In this document: positions 27,487-37,214 of the stretch, in pieces
Position numbering within the stretch: position 1 is the first letter of the stretch
Layout of the letters: each line of letters opens with the position of its first letter
The notes under the pieces: generated by a model
What the model was told of the DNA's origin: nothing
Seen by the model: only the letters and a program-made list of their open reading frames with translations
The model's database searches: none
Origin: Gammaproteobacteria bacterium
Lineage (GTDB): Bacteria; Pseudomonadota; Gammaproteobacteria; Steroidobacterales; Woeseiaceae
Assembly (NCBI GenBank): GCA_029862045.1
Contig: JAOTYE010000002.1
Coordinates: 211,643 to 275,642, forward strand
DNA: 64,000 nt
Reading direction: 5' to 3'
Made by a program: the position numbers and the translations under genes

Positions 27487-29004
27487 CTAGTCCTCGTCCG
27501 GCTTTTCTTGCTTGCGTTTCATGATCTCGGCGATCGTGTCCGGGGCCGCTGATTTTGCCGCTTCTTTTTGTAGCGAAAGCTCCGCTTCGCGTGCCTGTTG
27601 CTCTTTCTCGAGACGTTCATTGCGTGCCTCAAACCGCACACGGGCACGGTCGGCACGGGCTTTCTCGTCGGCTTGCTCGCGTATGCGGGCTTTGGCCGTG
27701 CGAAAATCTGCGGTCAGAGGAATATGGCTCGGGCAAACAAGATCGCAGCAACCACATTCGATGCAGTCAACGAGACCGTAACTCCGCATCTTTGTTTCAT
27801 CGTCGGCGCACGCATACCAGAACAACTGTTGCGGCAGCAATTGTATGGGGCAGACAGCAGCACATTCACCACACCGGATACATGGCATTTCGGCAGCCGC
27901 TGAAGGCACCTCTGATAAGACCAAAATGCAATTCGTCGCCTTGACGAGTGGCACACGATCGGTCGTGACGGATTTTCCGGTCATTGGCCCGCCAATGATC
28001 AGCTGTTCCGCGCGTTCGGTGTAACCGCCGACAAAATTGATGATGTCGGATATCGTCGTACCGAGTCGCGCTTCGACGTTCATTGGCTGTGTGACGCCGT
28101 CCCCGGTCACCGTCGTGATTCGCGATACAAGCGGTTCGTTATCGGTGATCCAGTTGTAGATGGCGGCAGCTGTGCCTACGTTCTGCACAAGGCAGCCAAC
28201 ATCGGTCGGTAACCCACCTGTGGGCACTTCCAGGTTCGTGACGAGTTGTACCAATTGATCCTCACCGCCCGACGGGTAAATAGTCGGTACTTGCTTGAGG
28301 ACAATGCGCTCATCGTTGAGTTCGGCCAATACTTCGCCGAGCCGATGAATGGCTTCGGGCTTGTCGCTCTCCACAGCGATGTAGCAGACGTCGACTTCGA
28401 GGGCGTGCAAGAGTATTTGCGCGCCGCCAATTACCTCGCGTGCGTACTCGCGCATGAGCATGTCATCACAACTGATGTAGGGTTCGCACTCGACACCGTT
28501 CAGAATCACGTAGTCGAGCTCGCATGTAATCGCTTGCATCAGTTTTTGTGCCGTTGGAAATACGGCACCGCCAAGCCCGACGATCCCGCCCTGCAGGACT
28601 TTCGTTAGCAGCACATCGGCAGGCAACGTGTCATAAGCCGGCAGTATTTCGGCAGCTTCAATGGCGCGGTCTTCACCGTCGCATTCGATGACAATACACG
28701 GTGCGTTATCACCATGACGGCGTGAAACAGGCCATGGCTCAATCGCGATGACCTTACCGGATGATGACGCATGCACTGGTGCGCCAAGCGAGCCTTCCGG
28801 ATCGGCGATCAATTGGCCCTTGAGTACGCGCTCGCCGATCCCGACGATGGGTTGCGCCGGATCACCGGCGTGTTGTGTGATCGGCAAAACGAGTTGTCCC
28901 GGAACCGGAATTTTTCGGATTGGTTCGGCGGTCGAGATGTTTTTGTGCGCCTCCAGCCGCAGCCCGCCGTGCAACTTGCCGAGATCATAGGTTGGCGCAC
29001 TCAT
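27487..29004 (-). CDS. rsxC: Rsx/Rnf complex subunit C, NADH-binding
   Basis: The 505-residue protein has the NADH/FMN domain with GGIVGLGGAVFPTAQKL and VECEPYISCDD, and two [4Fe-4S] sites, CIRCGECAAVCP and CIECGCCDLVCP. It is the NADH-oxidising subunit. The C-terminal tail is short and Lys/Glu-rich, while the E. coli protein has a long Ala-rich extension. It overlaps rsxB by 4 bases. Confidence 0.96.
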   Translation of the reverse strand: MSAPTYDLGKLHGGLRLEAHKNISTAEPIRKIPVPGQLVLPITQHAGDPAQPIVGIGERVLKGQLIADPEGSLGAPVHASSSGKVIAIEPWPVSRRHGDNAPCIVIECDGEDRAIEAAEILPAYDTLPADVLLTKVLQGGIVGLGGAVFPTAQKLMQAITCELDYVILNGVECEPYISCDDMLMREYAREVIGGAQILLHALEVDVCYIAVESDKPEAIHRLGEVLAELNDERIVLKQVPTIYPSGGEDQLVQLVTNLEVPTGGLPTDVGCLVQNVGTAAAIYNWITDNEPLVSRITTVTGDGVTQPMNVEARLGTTISDIINFVGGYTERAEQLIIGGPMTGKSVTTDRVPLVKATNCILVLSEVPSAAAEMPCIRCGECAAVCPIQLLPQQLFWYACADDETKMRSYGLVDCIECGCCDLVCPSHIPLTADFRTAKARIREQADEKARADRARVRFEARNERLEKEQQAREAELSLQKEAAKSAAPDTIAEIMKRKQEKPDED

Positions 29005-29489
29005 GACAGGCTTCGCATGCTAATACAGTCGACCGGGCAGGGCGCGACGCAGAGCTCGCAACCTGTGCACTCGGCTTCGATAATCGTATGCATTAGCTGA
29101 TGGGCGCCGACGATCGCGTCAACAGGACATGCGCTGCGGCAATGCGTGCAGCCGATGCAGAGCGATTCATCAATAACGGCGGCAGCACGTTCCAGCATCG
29201 GCTGTGCAGCCAATGGGAGGACCTCTTTGCCGAGTTTTGCGGCCAGGCGCCGAATCGTATCGACTCCCCCAGGAGGGCACAGATTGATTTCCGCAGTGCC
29301 GGCGACGATTGCTTTTGCATAGGGCCGGCAACCCGGGTAGCCGCATTGCGCACACTGTGTTTGCGGCAGCAGTTCATTGACCTGCTCAACAAGTGCGCCG
29401 GAGTCGGAAGGCAGCGTGCGGGACGCGTAACTCAACGCCAGTCCGGCGAGCAGGGCGATTACGGCAATTGTCAGGATGGCCGTCCACAT
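29001..29489 (-). CDS. rsxB: Rsx/Rnf complex subunit B, ferredoxin-like
   Basis: The 162-residue protein has an N-terminal membrane anchor (about 1-25), a first cluster site (CAQCGYPGC, then NLCPPG) and two ferredoxin sites (CIGCTHCRSACP and CTGCELCVAPCP). It carries electrons between RsxC and the membrane subunits. It is shorter than the E. coli protein (192 residues), with a truncated C-terminus after the last site. It follows rsxA with a 15-base gap. Confidence 0.95.
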   Translation of the reverse strand: MWTAILTIAVIALLAGLALSYASRTLPSDSGALVEQVNELLPQTQCAQCGYPGCRPYAKAIVAGTAEINLCPPGGVDTIRRLAAKLGKEVLPLAAQPMLERAAAVIDESLCIGCTHCRSACPVDAIVGAHQLMHTIIEAECTGCELCVAPCPVDCISMRSLS

Positions 29490-29504
29490 ATCCGGTCACA
29501 CAGG

Positions 29505-30086
29505 TCACGGCCGGGCCATGCCCGAGAACCCCATGAAGGCCAGCGACATGATACCGGCGGTCATCAGCGCAATTGCTGTGCCGCGAAATGGCGCAGGAAT
29601 ATCAGCGGCATCAAGACGCTCGCGAATCGTTGCGAACATGACGAGCACCAAAGCGAAACCCGCTGAGGCGCCGAATCCGAAGAACACGGACTGCACGAAT
29701 CCCTTCGACTGTTGCACATTAAGCAATGCAACGCCGAGCACGGCACAGTTTGTGGCAATCAGCGGAATGTAGATGCCCAGCACCTGATTCAGCAATGGAC
29801 TCAGGCGGCGCACCATGATCTCTGTGAATTGTACGCTTGCGGCAATCACGAGAATAAAACTGATCGTGCGCAGGTACTCGAGGTCCAGGGGTACGAGAAC
29901 GTACTCGTGTATCAGATAGGCAGTCGCCGACGACAGCGTCAGTACGAATGCTGTGGCGAGCGACATACCGGTTGCCGCTTCGAGATTACGGGATACACCC
30001 ATGAACGGACACAGGCCGAGGAACCGCACCAGCACGAAGTTGTTGACGAGAACCGTGCCAACAAGGATGACGATGAGTTCTGTCAT
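29505..30086 (-). CDS. rsxA: Rsx/Rnf complex subunit A
   Basis: The 193-residue membrane protein has six membrane segments. The opening [19 protein letters not shown] contains the cysteine that ligates the intramembrane [2Fe-2S] cluster with RsxE. It begins 11 bases downstream of metG on the same strand, so the whole metG-rsxABCDGE-nth-DUF1841 block may be a single transcript. No terminator or promoter is visible between metG and rsxA. Confidence 0.95.
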   Translation of the reverse strand: MTELIVILVGTVLVNNFVLVRFLGLCPFMGVSRNLEAATGMSLATAFVLTLSSATAYLIHEYVLVPLDLEYLRTISFILVIAASVQFTEIMVRRLSPLLNQVLGIYIPLIATNCAVLGVALLNVQQSKGFVQSVFFGFGASAGFALVLVMFATIRERLDAADIPAPFRGTAIALMTAGIMSLAFMGFSGMARP

Positions 30087-30097
30087 AGTCTGCCTGT

Positions 30098-32104
30098 TTA
30101 CTTGACGCGCATTCCAGGTTCGGCACCGTCATCAGGTGCTAGCAGGAAAATGTCTTTGCCTCCGGGTCCCGCCGCGAGCACCATGCCTTCGGATACGCCA
30201 AACCGCATTTTTCGAGGTGCGAGATTGGCGACGACAATTACATGCCGCCCGACGAGGCTCTCAGGCTCGTAGGCTTCCTTGATTCCGGCAAAGACACTAC
30301 GCGTCGAATCGCCAAGATTGAGAGTCAATGCGAGGAGCTTGTCCGCGCCTTCGACGGATTCGGCTTTATCGATCCGCGCAATGCGCAGGTCCACCTTGGT
30401 GAAGTCATCAATGCTGATGTAGTCGTCGTCGGCCACGGTCTCGGGCTCCTTAGTGCTTTCTTTTGACTGCTCAACTATGTCGTTGACCTGTTGTGGTTCG
30501 ACACGCGTCAACAGCGGCTTGAATTTGCTAATGGTCGTCCCAAGCAGTGGCTCGGTCGCCGCGTCCCAGTTCCACTCTGCCTCACCAAGAAACGCGCGAG
30601 CGTCATCAGCGACAGTCGGAATTACCGGGGTTAAATAGATCATGAGGCTGCGGAACATGTTCAGTCCCTGAGTACAGACAGCCTGCACTTCGTCGAGTCG
30701 TTCGTCGTGCTTTATCATGACCCAGGGTTTTTTCTCGTCTATGTAACGATTTGCCGTATCGGCGAGACTCATGATCATTCGCATCGCTTTGGAATATTCC
30801 CGGCGTTCGAAATGCTCGGCAATTTTCTCCGATGCATCTGCAAACTCGGCAAATAGCTCGGGTTCGGGAAGGGCATTTGCAAGCTGGCCCTTAAATCGTT
30901 TACCGATGAATCCGGCACAGCGACTCGCAATATTAATCAGCTTGCCGACAAGGTCGGAATTCACACGAGCCGTGAAGTCGTCGAGGTTGAGGTCGATGTC
31001 TTCGATTGTCGGCCCGAGCTTCGCCGCGTAGTAGTAACGCAGGTATGCGGGGCTCAGGTTATCCAGATACGTGCGCGCTTTTATGAACGTGCCGCGCGAC
31101 TTGGACATTTTTTGCCCGTTAACCGTCAGGAAGCCATGCGCGAAGACACTTGTCGGTGTCCGAAAGCCCGCCCCCTGCAAGACAGCGGGCCAGAACAAGG
31201 TATGAAAATACATTATGTCCTTGCCGATGAAGTGGTACACCTCCGTGTCATGGCCGGGGCGCCAGTATTCGTCGAAGTCGAGGTCGTCGCGGCGCGCGCA
31301 CAAATGCTTGAAGCTCGCGGGATAGCCAACCGGCGCATCGAGCCAGACATAAAAATACTTGTCCTCGGTGTCAGGAATACGAAAACCGAAATAAGGTGCA
31401 TCGCGTGAGATATCCCAGTCCCGCAAGCCGGCCTCAAACCACTCTTCGAGTTTGGCGAGTACGTTCTTGTCAAGCGTTGCATGTTTCATCCAGTCGCGCA
31501 GCCGTTTCTCGTATTCGCTGAGCTTGAAGAAATAGTGCTCCGACTCTCGTTTGATCGGGGCGGTACCTGACAATACCGATATCGGGTCGATCAGATCGGC
31601 AGGCGTGTAAGTCGCTCCGCAAACCTCGCAGGCATCGCCGTACTGGTCTTCGCTCTTGCAGCGGGGACAGGTGCCGCGGACGAAGCGATCCGGCAGGAAC
31701 ATACCCTCTTTCTCATCGTAAGATTGCTCGATCGTGCGCGTATAGATGTCCCCTGTGTCACGCAGCGCCTCGTACATCTCGACCGTAAGCGCCTCGTTCT
31801 CCGGTGAGTGCGTTGTGTGAAAGTTGTCGAAATCGACGCCAAATCCAGCGAAGTCGCGGACAAATTCCTGACTGACTTTTTCTGTAAGTTCTTCAGGCGA
31901 AACGCCCAATTCGCGCGCCTTGAGCATGATCGGAGTGCCGTGCGAGTCGCTCGCGCAAACGTACGTGCATTTGTGGCCGCGGAGCTTCTGGAAGCGGACC
32001 CAAAGGTCGGTCTGCAGATATTCGACGAGATGACCCATGTGGAGTGACCCACTTGCATACGGCAAGGCACTCGTAACGAGGATTTTTCTTGGTTTTCGGG
32101 CCAT
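30098..32104 (-). CDS. metG: Methionyl-tRNA synthetase
   Basis: The 668-residue class I synthetase has the HIGH-type motif [10 protein letters not shown], a zinc knuckle ([17 protein letters not shown]), the KMSKS loop ([10 protein letters not shown]) and a C-terminal EMAP/Trbp111 tRNA-binding domain ([15 protein letters not shown]). It charges initiator and elongator tRNA-Met. It is the first gene of the long leftward block. The nearest upstream gene on this strand (PilT family) stops 81 bases away, and no tRNA gene is seen. Confidence 0.97.
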   Translation of the reverse strand: MARKPRKILVTSALPYASGSLHMGHLVEYLQTDLWVRFQKLRGHKCTYVCASDSHGTPIMLKARELGVSPEELTEKVSQEFVRDFAGFGVDFDNFHTTHSPENEALTVEMYEALRDTGDIYTRTIEQSYDEKEGMFLPDRFVRGTCPRCKSEDQYGDACEVCGATYTPADLIDPISVLSGTAPIKRESEHYFFKLSEYEKRLRDWMKHATLDKNVLAKLEEWFEAGLRDWDISRDAPYFGFRIPDTEDKYFYVWLDAPVGYPASFKHLCARRDDLDFDEYWRPGHDTEVYHFIGKDIMYFHTLFWPAVLQGAGFRTPTSVFAHGFLTVNGQKMSKSRGTFIKARTYLDNLSPAYLRYYYAAKLGPTIEDIDLNLDDFTARVNSDLVGKLINIASRCAGFIGKRFKGQLANALPEPELFAEFADASEKIAEHFERREYSKAMRMIMSLADTANRYIDEKKPWVMIKHDERLDEVQAVCTQGLNMFRSLMIYLTPVIPTVADDARAFLGEAEWNWDAATEPLLGTTISKFKPLLTRVEPQQVNDIVEQSKESTKEPETVADDDYISIDDFTKVDLRIARIDKAESVEGADKLLALTLNLGDSTRSVFAGIKEAYEPESLVGRHVIVVANLAPRKMRFGVSEGMVLAAGPGGKDIFLLAPDDGAEPGMRVK

Positions 32105-32185
32105 GCGTGGCAGTCAGAATCTACTTGGGTTCAAAGGCCGCGATTATGCCACGTGTCGCCCGTTACGATGGGATTTATCGCTGTA

Positions 32186-33247
32186 TCAGACTTCGTCCTT
32201 GAAGCGTTCGAACTTGGACTTGTTGTTAGCCTGTTGGTAGGCCTCGCGGCCAGAGACAAATGCTTTTTCGACGAGCTCCATCAGGGCGGCGTCCATGGTC
32301 TGCATGCCAACATTGCCGCCCGACTGCATCGCCGTCTCGAGCTGGTCGAGCTTGCCCTGGCGGATAAGGTTGGAGACCGCCGAAGTATTGATCAGGACCT
32401 CAAGCGCGGCGATACGGCCGGGCTTGCCCTTGGTCGGTAGCAATTGCTGCGACACGACGCCTCGCAAGGAAGTGGAGATCATCGTTCGAATGTGGTCCTG
32501 CTTGTTTGACGGGAACGAGTTGATGATGCGATCCACGGTTGGAGCTGCGCCGTTCGTGTGCAACGTGCCCAAGACGAGAATACCCATCTCGGCAGCAGTG
32601 ACCGCGACACTGATGGTCTCAAGATCACGCATTTCGCCGACGAGAACGACATCGGGGTCTTCACGCAATGCCGAATGCAGTGCTTCGGCAAACGTCGTGG
32701 TGTGTACGCCGATTTCGCGCTGGCTGACCAGGCTGTTCTGCGTTTTGTGAACGAACTCAACCGGGTCTTCAATCGTCAGAATATGACCCTTCATGGTCTT
32801 GTTAATCTGGTCGATCATCGCGGCAAGTGTGGTCGACTTTCCCGACCCCGTCTTGCCCGTGACGAGGATCATTCCCGATGTCTGCTTGCACATATCGTGA
32901 ATCACCTTCGGCATGTCGAGTTCCTGGAGCGTTAGCGCTTTGGAAGGAATCGCACGAAAGATCGCGCCGATACCATTCAGGTGACGAAACACATTAACGC
33001 GAAATCGTGACACATCCGGAATTTCGTAGGCGAAATCGGCTGCTTCGTCTCTCTCAAAGGCACGCTGCGTTGTGCCGTCCATGATCTCGTACATGGCTTC
33101 CTGGAGCGTCTCGGTCACTATTCGTTCTTCCATCATGATCTGCAGGATCCCATGCACGCGTATACGTACGGGATCGCCCGACACCATGTGCAAATCGGAA
33201 GAATTGCGCTTTAACGCCTCTTGCAAATAATGATCGATCTTGTTCAT
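32186..33247 (-). CDS. PilT-family type IV pilus retraction ATPase (second of pair)
   Basis: The 353-residue hexameric secretion ATPase has Walker A GKTGSGKSTT, an Asp box (ILTIEDPVEFVH), Walker B (VVLVGEMRDLETI) and the His box LGTLHT. The GEMRDLETI segment is typical of PilT, the retraction motor. The C-terminal motif that is AIRNLI in PilT reads VSNLIRQGKL here. Its start overlaps the upstream PilT-like gene by 4 bases. I cannot say by eye whether it is the PilT or PilU role player. It probably acts as a hetero-pair with its neighbour. Confidence 0.92.
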   Translation of the reverse strand: MNKIDHYLQEALKRNSSDLHMVSGDPVRIRVHGILQIMMEERIVTETLQEAMYEIMDGTTQRAFERDEAADFAYEIPDVSRFRVNVFRHLNGIGAIFRAIPSKALTLQELDMPKVIHDMCKQTSGMILVTGKTGSGKSTTLAAMIDQINKTMKGHILTIEDPVEFVHKTQNSLVSQREIGVHTTTFAEALHSALREDPDVVLVGEMRDLETISVAVTAAEMGILVLGTLHTNGAAPTVDRIINSFPSNKQDHIRTMISTSLRGVVSQQLLPTKGKPGRIAALEVLINTSAVSNLIRQGKLDQLETAMQSGGNVGMQTMDAALMELVEKAFVSGREAYQQANNKSKFERFKDEV

Positions 33248-34356
33248 TGATTCATTAATTTCTCATTACCGCCAGTATCGATGACCGGCACCAGCTCCGT
33301 GTCGGTGACGAAGCGTGCGAATTTGCGCTTGTCATTCGCGAATCGATACGCATCGTCGGGGTCTACTTGTTTGCGGTTGATGGCATCGAGCAGCGACTGG
33401 TCCATGAGCTGCATGCCCAGGTCTCTTCCGGTTTGCAGTTGCGACGGAATTTGATGGGTTTGATCCGTCGATATCAGTTTCGAAATAGCGCGGTTGTTCA
33501 CAAGTATTTCGAGCACCGCTCGTCGCCCGCGACCGTCAGGCGTCTTGCACAGTACCTGCGTTACGACGGCTTTCAGGCTCATGGAGAGAAATGCTTTAGT
33601 TTGTTCGCGCAGCTCGCCAGGCAACGCATCGATTACGCGGTCGATGGTTTTGACGGCGCTGGTTGTATGCAATGTTCCGAGTACGAGGTGGCCTGTCTCG
33701 GCGGCGGTCATCGCCATTGAAATCGTTTCAGCATCACGCAACTCGCCGACGAGAATGACGTCCGGATCCTCGCGCATTGCAGAGCGGACACCATCGGCGA
33801 ACGATGTAAGATGCGTACCGAGCTCGCGTTGCACAACCTGGCATTTCTTGCTCGGGTGCACAAACTCGATTGGATCTTCGAGGCTGATGATGTTTACCGC
33901 GCGCGTTTGGTTGAGGTGATTGATCATCGCTGCGAGCGTTGTCGACTTACCCGTTCCGGTCGAGCCGGTAACGAGCACCATGCCCTGATGAAAGTCGCAA
34001 AAGTCAGTAAGTATTTTCGGTACGTCGAGCTGTTCGAGCGTAGGGACCTCGCCGGGGATAAACCGGAACACGGCACCGTAGCCGGTCAGCTTGCGAAACA
34101 CGTTAACGCGAAAGCGACCCCCTTCCTCACCGACGTATGAAAAGTCGAGATCGTGGCCCCCCTCGAGCTTCTCTTTTTGATTGCTGGTCAAGATTTCGAG
34201 GATGTAGGTCTCGAGTTCCGTGTCCGACAACTCGCGGAACTTGATGGGCATCAGATCGCCGTTCATACGCAGCATGGGAGGTACACCGACCGAGAGGTGT
34301 ACATCAGAACAACCCTGCGCGAGACCGAGCTTTAAAAACGAGTCGATACGAGCCAT
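33244..34356 (-). CDS. PilT-family type IV pilus retraction ATPase (first of pair)
   Basis: The 370-residue protein has Walker A GSTGTGKSTT, an Asp box (IISLEDPIEFVH), Walker B (VILVGELRDAETI) and the His box LGTLHT. GELRDAETI resembles PilU. It starts 105 bases after the stop of the HEAT-repeat kinase gene on the same strand and overlaps the next ATPase gene by 4 bases. An accessory retraction motor is the likely role. Neither ATPase lies beside proC or yggS, the usual pilT setting in gammaproteobacteria, so a separate canonical pilT may exist elsewhere. Confidence 0.92.
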   Translation of the reverse strand: MARIDSFLKLGLAQGCSDVHLSVGVPPMLRMNGDLMPIKFRELSDTELETYILEILTSNQKEKLEGGHDLDFSYVGEEGGRFRVNVFRKLTGYGAVFRFIPGEVPTLEQLDVPKILTDFCDFHQGMVLVTGSTGTGKSTTLAAMINHLNQTRAVNIISLEDPIEFVHPSKKCQVVQRELGTHLTSFADGVRSAMREDPDVILVGELRDAETISMAMTAAETGHLVLGTLHTTSAVKTIDRVIDALPGELREQTKAFLSMSLKAVVTQVLCKTPDGRGRRAVLEILVNNRAISKLISTDQTHQIPSQLQTGRDLGMQLMDQSLLDAINRKQVDPDDAYRFANDKRKFARFVTDTELVPVIDTGGNEKLMNQ

Positions 34357-34460
34357 TTAGGCCTGAACTCCAACAAATCAGACAGTTGCGTCTATCCTAG
34401 GCCGAAATTATGTCGCATGCCAGAGCGACATCACACTTTTGGAATTTGGCAGCGCTGTGC

Positions 34461-36902
34461 TCAGAGAAGGTCCAGCGCCTCTGTCAGCTCGTCCATGGAC
34501 TGGTAGCGCTTGGTCTTGTCCACTGACATGGCTTTGGCGATGATCGCGGCGTACTCATCCGGAATCTCGGGATTGACCTCCTGGCACATCTTGGCCTTGC
34601 CCTGTACGTGCTGATACATGACGGACATGTGATCGCCGCGGCTGTATGGTGGAATGCCTGTCGCCATTTCGTACATGATGACGCCAATACTGTAGACGTC
34701 GGCCGTCTCGTCTACTTTCTTACCCAGGATTTGCTCGGGCGCCATGTACTTGGGTGAGCCGATCACATAGCCCGTCTTCGTCAGCTGTGTATCGCCACTC
34801 GATGCGGCCGCCGCGACGCCAAAGTCCACGATCTTCAGCAGGCCTTCCTCGTTGACGAGGATATTTGCCGGCTTGAGATCACGGTGAATCACACCGGCCT
34901 GATGAGCAACATTCATGCCCGTAGCCATGTCGCGCGAAAACTGCAGGGCCTTTTCGATATCCATCGGCTTGTTATTCGGAATCTCGCCACTCAATGTGTG
35001 TGACGGGAAGTATTCCATCGAGATCGCATAGGCGCCCTGCAAATTCAGGAAGTCATAAATTCGAATGACATTACGGTGCGTGATCTTGCGCGAGTAGCGC
35101 AGTTCGTGCACGAAGCGTTTCATCATCTCTTCGTCAGATGAGACATTCGGGTTCAGGAACTTGAGGATCAGGCGCTCGTCGACCACTTCGTCTTGCATCA
35201 GGAGGACGGTGCCGAATGCGCCTTTGCCAATTTTCTCGATGTACTTGTAACGGCCTTCGAGGACGTCACCCGGATTGAGCTTGGAGATATCGAGCATCGG
35301 AGATTGTGCTGCGGCTGTCGCTGCGGGTGCCCCTTGCGCTGTGGCTTCCCTGGCCTTTTCCTGGGCTTGGGCTTGCGCGTCGAGCAACTTATTAAGGTCC
35401 TCGTCGTCGAGCAGTAATGTCTTCGTGTGCGCGCCAATTTTCTTCGCGCGCTCGTTTTCGGCAAGCACCGTTTCAGAGAAGCGCGCATCCAGGGACTTGA
35501 GAGCTTTGTCGGCGCTATTGATGATCGTCGGTTCGTCGGTTTGCTTGATCTTCAGCAGTACGCCGCGAACTGTATCGGCATGCGATTCGTCGGCAAGGGC
35601 CGATATCGCCTTGATGGCCTCGACCTGAACTTCTCGCTCCGGGCGATTGAGCATCGGTACAAGAACCGTGATGTGATTCTGGTTGCCAATCTTGCCGAGC
35701 GCTCGAATGATCACGGTATCGGTTTTCGCATCATTGCCGAGCATATCGAGGAGTTTTGGCAACGCTTTGGGGCTGCCGATTTTCGATAGGGCGTCGATGG
35801 CACGCTCGCGCACCCACCAGTCGGAGTCGTCAGCCGCCTTGATCAGGTGGTCGACAGCGCGTTCGTCCTTGGTCGAATTGAGAATCTCGATGGCCGTGCG
35901 GCGAATCTCTTCATCTTTGTCCCCGATAAGGGAGACAACCGCGTCCACGACTTTGGGCCCACCGATTTCAGCGAGCGCATCGCCGGCACGTGAACGCACC
36001 CACCAGTCGTCATCTTTGATCGCGTTGAACAGCTCCTTGACCGAGTCCGGGTTGCCGATTTCATTGAGTACCTCGACCGCCGAACGGCGTGAGTACTCTG
36101 ACTCATCCTTCAAGGCCGCCGTAAGGTACTTCACCGTTTCGGGGTGATTGATCTGCACAATCATGTCGACGGCCTTGTTTTGCACGTCGATATCAGGGTC
36201 CTGCAGCAATTTGGCGACAGCCTCGATATTGACGGCGTTGCCGCGTGTTGCCAGCGCGCTCAGGGCAGCGCTGCGGACCATTTTGTTGGGGTCTTTGAGT
36301 TGTATTTCGAGCGCGTGATTCACTTCCGGTTGCTTAAACCGGCTGACCAGCTGGATCAGGTGAACCTTGATGACCGGGTCGCGTCCACCCATGCGCGAGA
36401 TCAGGTCGGGCAGCATCTCGGGCCGTATCGTCTCTTCAATAATCTTGAACAGGGCGGCGGATTCCTTAGGGTCAGACTCATAGGCACGCTGCAACAGTTC
36501 GTGAACGCTCAGATCCTGTTTGTGTACGCGCAGGATTTCGATCAGGGCAGGCTTGGATATCTCCGGATCGTCAAACCAGTCCAGCAGCTTGCCGGCACGG
36601 TAGTCGGTGCTGCTCGACAGCGCCCAGGAGGTACCCGAGACAACCCGTTCATTGCCGTCCGTGAGGCCTTCTTTGTAGAGTTCGAGCGTCTTGTCATTGA
36701 GCAGGCTCGTCAGGATGTCGACGAATACCATCGTATGTGACTTGTCAGACAGGGCGAGGGCGTCGATGGCTTTAGGAACGACCTTGGGGCCGACTTTCTT
36801 GATCCGATTGATGAGCCGTTTCGCAGATGGCGAATCTGGTTTTTCCTCAGCGACGAGCTGATTGACCAGTTGGTCTGCGCGGAAGCCGCCGAGAAGACTC
36901 AT
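34461..36902 (-). CDS. HEAT-repeat Hanks-type Ser/Thr protein kinase
   Basis: From ATG 36902 the protein has 813 residues. Residues 20-490 are HEAT/PBS-lyase-like helical repeats; DDWWVR-like motifs occur twice (about 299-304 and 361-366). A Gln/Ala-rich linker (500-535) leads to a complete kinase domain: glycine loop GKGAFG (559-564), Lys581, HRD 673-675, DFG 693-695 and APEQ. No membrane segment is visible, so it is cytosolic. It lies directly upstream of two PilT-like ATPases on the same strand, which suggests it senses or controls pilus dynamics. Residues before ATG 36902 (open to 36950) have no ribosome site. Confidence 0.9.
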   Translation of the reverse strand: MSLLGGFRADQLVNQLVAEEKPDSPSAKRLINRIKKVGPKVVPKAIDALALSDKSHTMVFVDILTSLLNDKTLELYKEGLTDGNERVVSGTSWALSSSTDYRAGKLLDWFDDPEISKPALIEILRVHKQDLSVHELLQRAYESDPKESAALFKIIEETIRPEMLPDLISRMGGRDPVIKVHLIQLVSRFKQPEVNHALEIQLKDPNKMVRSAALSALATRGNAVNIEAVAKLLQDPDIDVQNKAVDMIVQINHPETVKYLTAALKDESEYSRRSAVEVLNEIGNPDSVKELFNAIKDDDWWVRSRAGDALAEIGGPKVVDAVVSLIGDKDEEIRRTAIEILNSTKDERAVDHLIKAADDSDWWVRERAIDALSKIGSPKALPKLLDMLGNDAKTDTVIIRALGKIGNQNHITVLVPMLNRPEREVQVEAIKAISALADESHADTVRGVLLKIKQTDEPTIINSADKALKSLDARFSETVLAENERAKKIGAHTKTLLLDDEDLNKLLDAQAQAQEKAREATAQGAPAATAAAQSPMLDISKLNPGDVLEGRYKYIEKIGKGAFGTVLLMQDEVVDERLILKFLNPNVSSDEEMMKRFVHELRYSRKITHRNVIRIYDFLNLQGAYAISMEYFPSHTLSGEIPNNKPMDIEKALQFSRDMATGMNVAHQAGVIHRDLKPANILVNEEGLLKIVDFGVAAAASSGDTQLTKTGYVIGSPKYMAPEQILGKKVDETADVYSIGVIMYEMATGIPPYSRGDHMSVMYQHVQGKAKMCQEVNPEIPDEYAAIIAKAMSVDKTKRYQSMDELTEALDLL

Positions 36903-37214
36903 GGGCGCACGCCAGGGCGGGGGCTGCCAGTGTCCGGCATCCCTGCACACGACTCGTCTGCGAGTGTCTTAAATCCAGTCAATCGAAGTTTCGCTATAGC
37001 CCAAACGAAGCGAGATATACGCCATTGTGGCGCGTACCCCAAGCCGCTCTAATCCACGATGCGGCATTATGCCACATCGCCTCTGCACATACGGTCGCCC
37101 GAGCCCTTGAAAACCAATGCTTGGCTCTCGCTTCAGCTCCGTTACAATGTGCGCGCGCGGGCCGCCGTCAGGAGACCTCAGCGACCGATTTTACCTAATA
37201 CAGAAGCCGAAAAT
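36903..37214. other. Divergent intergenic region between kinase and apbC
   Basis: This 312-base stretch holds no gene I trust, although the apbC frame stays open from 37059. It is likely to contain the promoters of both divergent genes. A candidate for apbC is listed separately. Confidence 0.6.
37121..37148 (+). promoter_or_regulatory. Candidate sigma-70 promoter of apbC-dcd
   Basis: TTGGCT (37121-37126) and TACAAT (37143-37148) are separated by 16 bases. The predicted transcript would start near 37155, about 60 bases before GTG 37215, which supports that start over the ATG at 37059, since the latter would lie upstream of the promoter. It is a match by eye only. Confidence 0.4.

Noticed and set aside
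37059..37214. N-terminal extension of ApbC from ATG 37059
   Set aside because: The extra 52 residues do not resemble the family, and the best promoter candidate lies downstream of that ATG.
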